Below, in pieces: positions 62,015 to 64,000 of a DNA stretch of 64,000 nt. This stretch comes from Providencia hangzhouensis (GTDB lineage: Bacteria; Pseudomonadota; Gammaproteobacteria; Enterobacterales; Enterobacteriaceae). The DNA lies in the NCBI RefSeq assembly GCF_029193595.2, contig NZ_CP135052.1, positions 2,356,001-2,420,000 of the forward strand, read 5' to 3'. A program made the translations under genes and the position numbers. Each line of letters starts with the position of its first letter. The stretch's first letter is position 1. The notes below the pieces were generated by a model. It did no database searches. It worked only from the letters and a program-made list of their open reading frames with translations, and was not told the origin of the DNA.

Positions 62015-62974
62015 CTAGCAGTAACCAAAATCCATTATTTTTTGATACCGCTGTGCCAGTAATTCGTCTATGTCTAATTGAGTTAGCTCATTTAAATCAG
62101 TGAGTAACTGTTGTTTTAATTGTTGTGCAGCTAACTGATAGTCGCAGTGAGCCCCACCCAAAGGCTCAGAAATAATGGTATCGATAATACCTAACTCTTT
62201 TAACCGTGGAGCGGTCATTCCCATTACTTCCGTTGCAATTTGTGCCTTCTGGGAATCTTTCCATAAAATAGAGGCACAACCTTCTGGAGATATCGCCGCA
62301 TAAGTACTGTATTCCAACATATTAATACGATCCCCCACACCAATCCCTAATGCACCACCAGAACAACCTTCACCTGTAATGACACAAATAATAGGGGTTT
62401 TTAAATGAAACATTTCTATAATATTGCGTGCAATAGCTTCTGCTTGCCCGCGCTCTTCAGCACCAACACCGGGGTAAGCCCCAGCAGAATCAATAAATAC
62501 CATCACTGGTAAGTGGAAACGTTCCGCCATTTTCATTAAACGAAGTGCTTTACGGTAGCCTTCTGGCGATGGCATCCCAAAATTACGCATAACTTTCTCT
62601 TTTGTTGTCCGCCCTTTTTGTTGCCCAAGCACCATAACCGGCCTACCATCTAAACGAGCAAGGCCACCCACCAGCGCTTTGTCATCAGCAAAAGCGCGGT
62701 CACCCGCTAATTCCTGAAACTCAGTAAATATTAATGGAATATAATCAAGGGGATAAGGCCTTAATGGGTGTCTCGCTAATTGGACAATCTCCCATGCCCC
62801 AAGCGATGTAAATATGGTTTTCGTAAGTGAATGACTCTTTTTTCTCAAGAGCTGGATTTCTTCTTCTAATTTAATCTCTGATGGATGTCCTTTTTGCTTG
62901 AAGGCTATAAGCGCTTCAATTTTGTCATTGAGTTCAACGATAGGTTTCTCAAATGCAAGAACATGATTAGTCAT
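62015..62974 (-). CDS. accA: Acetyl-CoA carboxylase carboxyltransferase subunit alpha, probable divergent second copy
   Basis: AccA is the alpha half of the carboxyltransferase that makes malonyl-CoA with AccD, AccB and AccC. The protein has the standard 319 residues and aligns with E. coli AccA end to end. Two strongly conserved motifs differ: IDTPGAYPG is IDSAGAYPG (residues 161-169), and GEGGSGGALAIG is [12 protein letters not shown] (201-212, Cys204). It lies between lysR and merR genes, not in the dnaE-accA locus of enterics, so I infer an extra copy. It could be a specialised or inhibitor-insensitive subunit. Its promoter region holds two competing dyads. Confidence 0.88.
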   Translation of the reverse strand: MTNHVLAFEKPIVELNDKIEALIAFKQKGHPSEIKLEEEIQLLRKKSHSLTKTIFTSLGAWEIVQLARHPLRPYPLDYIPLIFTEFQELAGDRAFADDKALVGGLARLDGRPVMVLGQQKGRTTKEKVMRNFGMPSPEGYRKALRLMKMAERFHLPVMVFIDSAGAYPGVGAEERGQAEAIARNIIEMFHLKTPIICVITGEGCSGGALGIGVGDRINMLEYSTYAAISPEGCASILWKDSQKAQIATEVMGMTAPRLKELGIIDTIISEPLGGAHCDYQLAAQQLKQQLLTDLNELTQLDIDELLAQRYQKIMDFGYC

Positions 62975-63019
62975 AACGTTCCTAAAATGGTAACAGCAAT
63001 CTTAGGAGTGTAATCAGAG

Positions 63020-63073
63020 AATCAATCCCATTCTATGCTTAAAAATAGGATTGATTGTTATCAAGAATGGGAT
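63020..63073 (-). promoter_or_regulatory. Overlapping dyads between merR and accA
   Basis: Dyad 1 is AATCAATCC (63020-63028) with GGATTGATT (63048-63056), exact, with a 19-base centre. Dyad 2 is ATCCCATTCT (63025-63034) with AGAATGGGAT (63064-63073), exact, with a 29-base centre. They share 63025-63028 and cannot form together in RNA. As DNA, dyad 1 with its 19-base centre resembles a MerR operator. As RNA, the pair resembles an attenuator. Confidence 0.5.
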
Positions 63074-63079
63074 AATGTT

Positions 63080-63502
63080 TTAACGCTGACTTTTCTTTAG
63101 CGAATTTGATTTTAAGCTGTTTTCCATAATCTTTTGAAAATTAGGGCATAAAAAGTGATTTTCTTCAGGACAATTCGCAATATGCAAAATACCCTTTTTT
63201 AAGGCTAGTAACCCCTGTATGGTTTGCTCAATTTCTTCTGCTTTTTCAAGTAGGCTCGCACGTTCAATATTAGGGCCATCCTTATGGTTGAGCATGCTAG
63301 CAATTTCATCGAGTGAAAATTTAGCTTCTTGCCCCAATGCAATTAAAGACAAACGGGTTATTACGTCTTTCCCGTGATAAACCCGTTTTAACCCTTTACG
63401 CCCTATCGGCTTAATCAGCCCTCTCTCTTCATAATAACGTAGGGTTGATGCTGCTAAACCTGATAATTGGCTAACTTGAGAAATATCTAACTCATCAGAC
63501 AT
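63080..63502 (-). CDS. MerR family transcriptional regulator
   Basis: A 140-residue MerR protein. The DNA-binding part is ISQVSQLSGLAASTLRYYEE (residues about 7-26) plus the RGLIKPIGRKGLKRVY wing. A coiled-coil dimer helix follows (about 80-105). The C-terminal CPEENHFLCPNF contains two cysteines seven apart plus a histidine, which could hold a metal or respond to thiol oxidation. MerR proteins act on promoters with 19-bp spacers; the 19-base-centred dyad upstream of accA, 24 bases past this gene's stop, is a candidate target. It lies in the order merR-accA-lysR on one strand. Confidence 0.92.
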   Translation of the reverse strand: MSDELDISQVSQLSGLAASTLRYYEERGLIKPIGRKGLKRVYHGKDVITRLSLIALGQEAKFSLDEIASMLNHKDGPNIERASLLEKAEEIEQTIQGLLALKKGILHIANCPEENHFLCPNFQKIMENSLKSNSLKKSQR

Positions 63503-63532
63503 GAAATACTAACCCGCTATAATACTCGCTAA

Positions 63533-64000
63533 TCAGGCTAATTGTTGGCGCAGTAACACCGTAATCGTGCCATTCATAAAAATTTCACGGTCAACAACGT
63601 AACCTAACTTTTCAGCCACACGTAAAGAAGCTAAGTTCCTCGGTTCAATAAAACAAATAGATTGCCGATACTTATTTTCTTTCGTCAGCCAAGACAGTGC
63701 AGCCTGCATAGCCTCTGTTGCATAGCCTTTTCCTTGATGTTCAGGTGCAATGACCCAACCCGCTTCTGGAATGCCTTTAACATGGGGTTCGACCATACGA
63801 TGAAAATCCGCGAAACCTAAATCACCAATATATTGACCACTCGCTTTTTCACGGACAGCCCAATAGCCAAAGCCTAATAATGGCCATAAACCACCATAAG
63901 CTAACATTCTCATCCATGATTCGCGCTCACTAGAAGGCATACCACCAATGTAACGAACCATTGACTCAGTCGCCCATAACTTCGCAAGTGCAGGAAAATC
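63533..64000 (-). CDS. GNAT family N-acetyltransferase (5' end off the window)
   Basis: The frame is open from the right edge (64000) to 63533, about 155 residues, with the N-terminus missing. The sequence has the RimJ/Acetyltransf_3 layout: YWAVREKASGQYIGDLGFAD, then AGWVIAPEHQGKGYATEAMQ as the acetyl-CoA motif (QGKGYA), and FIEPRNLASLRVAEKLGYV as the closing motif. An ATG at 63961 lies inside the frame, but the codons before it are protein-like, so the true start is probably outside. It is followed by merR 30 bases on. The substrate is unknown. Confidence 0.9.
   Translation of the reverse strand, partial: DFPALAKLWATESMVRYIGGMPSSERESWMRMLAYGGLWPLLGFGYWAVREKASGQYIGDLGFADFHRMVEPHVKGIPEAGWVIAPEHQGKGYATEAMQAALSWLTKENKYRQSICFIEPRNLASLRVAEKLGYVVDREIFMNGTITVLLRQQLA

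Noticed and set aside
1..64000. CRISPR arrays, insertion sequences, tRNA or rRNA genes
   Set aside because: I saw no regularly spaced direct repeats, no transposase motif, no terminal inverted repeats flanking a gene block, and no cloverleaf. The only tandem repeat is the 18-base ACATTC run at 56444.

Overview
The window reads as the chromosome of a low-GC enterobacterium of the Morganellaceae, most probably Providencia. The basis is a set of proteins that match Escherichia coli families over their full length (YdfG, YjbD, MnmH, YaiI, YehI/L/M/P/Q, YehS, YqhD, YdeE, DcyD, YqfB, DdlA, LeuE, AccA) in an AT-rich background with Providencia-like accessory genes. The genus is inferred from memory, not from a search. 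I found no tRNA, rRNA, CRISPR array, transposase or integrase.

1-11.2 kb: a mosaic of small metabolic and stress genes. In order: ydfG (cut by the left edge), a gene fragment, a secreted crystallin-like protein, yjbD, mnmH, a LysE exporter, yaiI, a GNAT, a divergent MFS/TetR pair with a perfect 13-bp dyad, a DUF4184 membrane protein, a threonine aldolase-family enzyme, a frameshifted alkB, and a divergent EamA/MarR pair resembling pecM/pecS.

11.2-21.9 kb: one 10.7-kb minus-strand operon, yehI-yehL-yehM-yehP-yehQ. It encodes a 1244-residue DUF4132 protein, a MoxR-type AAA+ ATPase, a DUF5682 protein, a VWA protein and a SWIM zinc-finger protein, tightly packed with translational coupling. The function of this complex is not established. 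22.2-27.0 kb: ridA, a PLP ammonia-lyase and a YheO-type regulator (detoxification or catabolism of a hydroxy amino acid), then a phosphoesterase, an alpha/beta hydrolase and a 4Fe-4S protein.

27.2-34.5 kb: a strikingly AT-rich gene for a 2439-residue toxin-like protein. It has an N-terminal C80-type cysteine protease domain, a second degenerate copy of that fold, a TcdA/TcdB-like hydrophobic translocation region and C-terminal RTX repeats. No secretion genes sit beside it. It is the most novel object in the window.

34.7-47.4 kb: yqhD, three MFS/nucleoside-type transporters, ada (with a degenerate zinc site), AraC, GNATs, an NhaC-family antiporter in operon with dcyD, and an NmrA-like reductase. 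47.4-52.1 kb is a decay zone with four broken genes: EamA and LysR ends fused by a deletion, a histidinol-phosphatase-like remnant and a D-amino-acid-oxidase-like remnant. They are interspersed with intact yqfB, a pair of paralogous GNATs, a secreted hydrolase and an MFS transporter.

52.9-64 kb: a P-loop kinase, ddlA, a LysR/LysE pair, a NUDIX hydrolase, leuE, azlCD (three amino-acid export units in 4 kb), yehS, an autoregulated Xre-RES toxin-antitoxin pair, and then a minus-strand lysR-accA-merR group in which accA appears to be a divergent extra copy. A GNAT is cut by the right edge. alkB is broken and the Ada sensor site is degenerate, so the adaptive response to alkylation looks dismantled.
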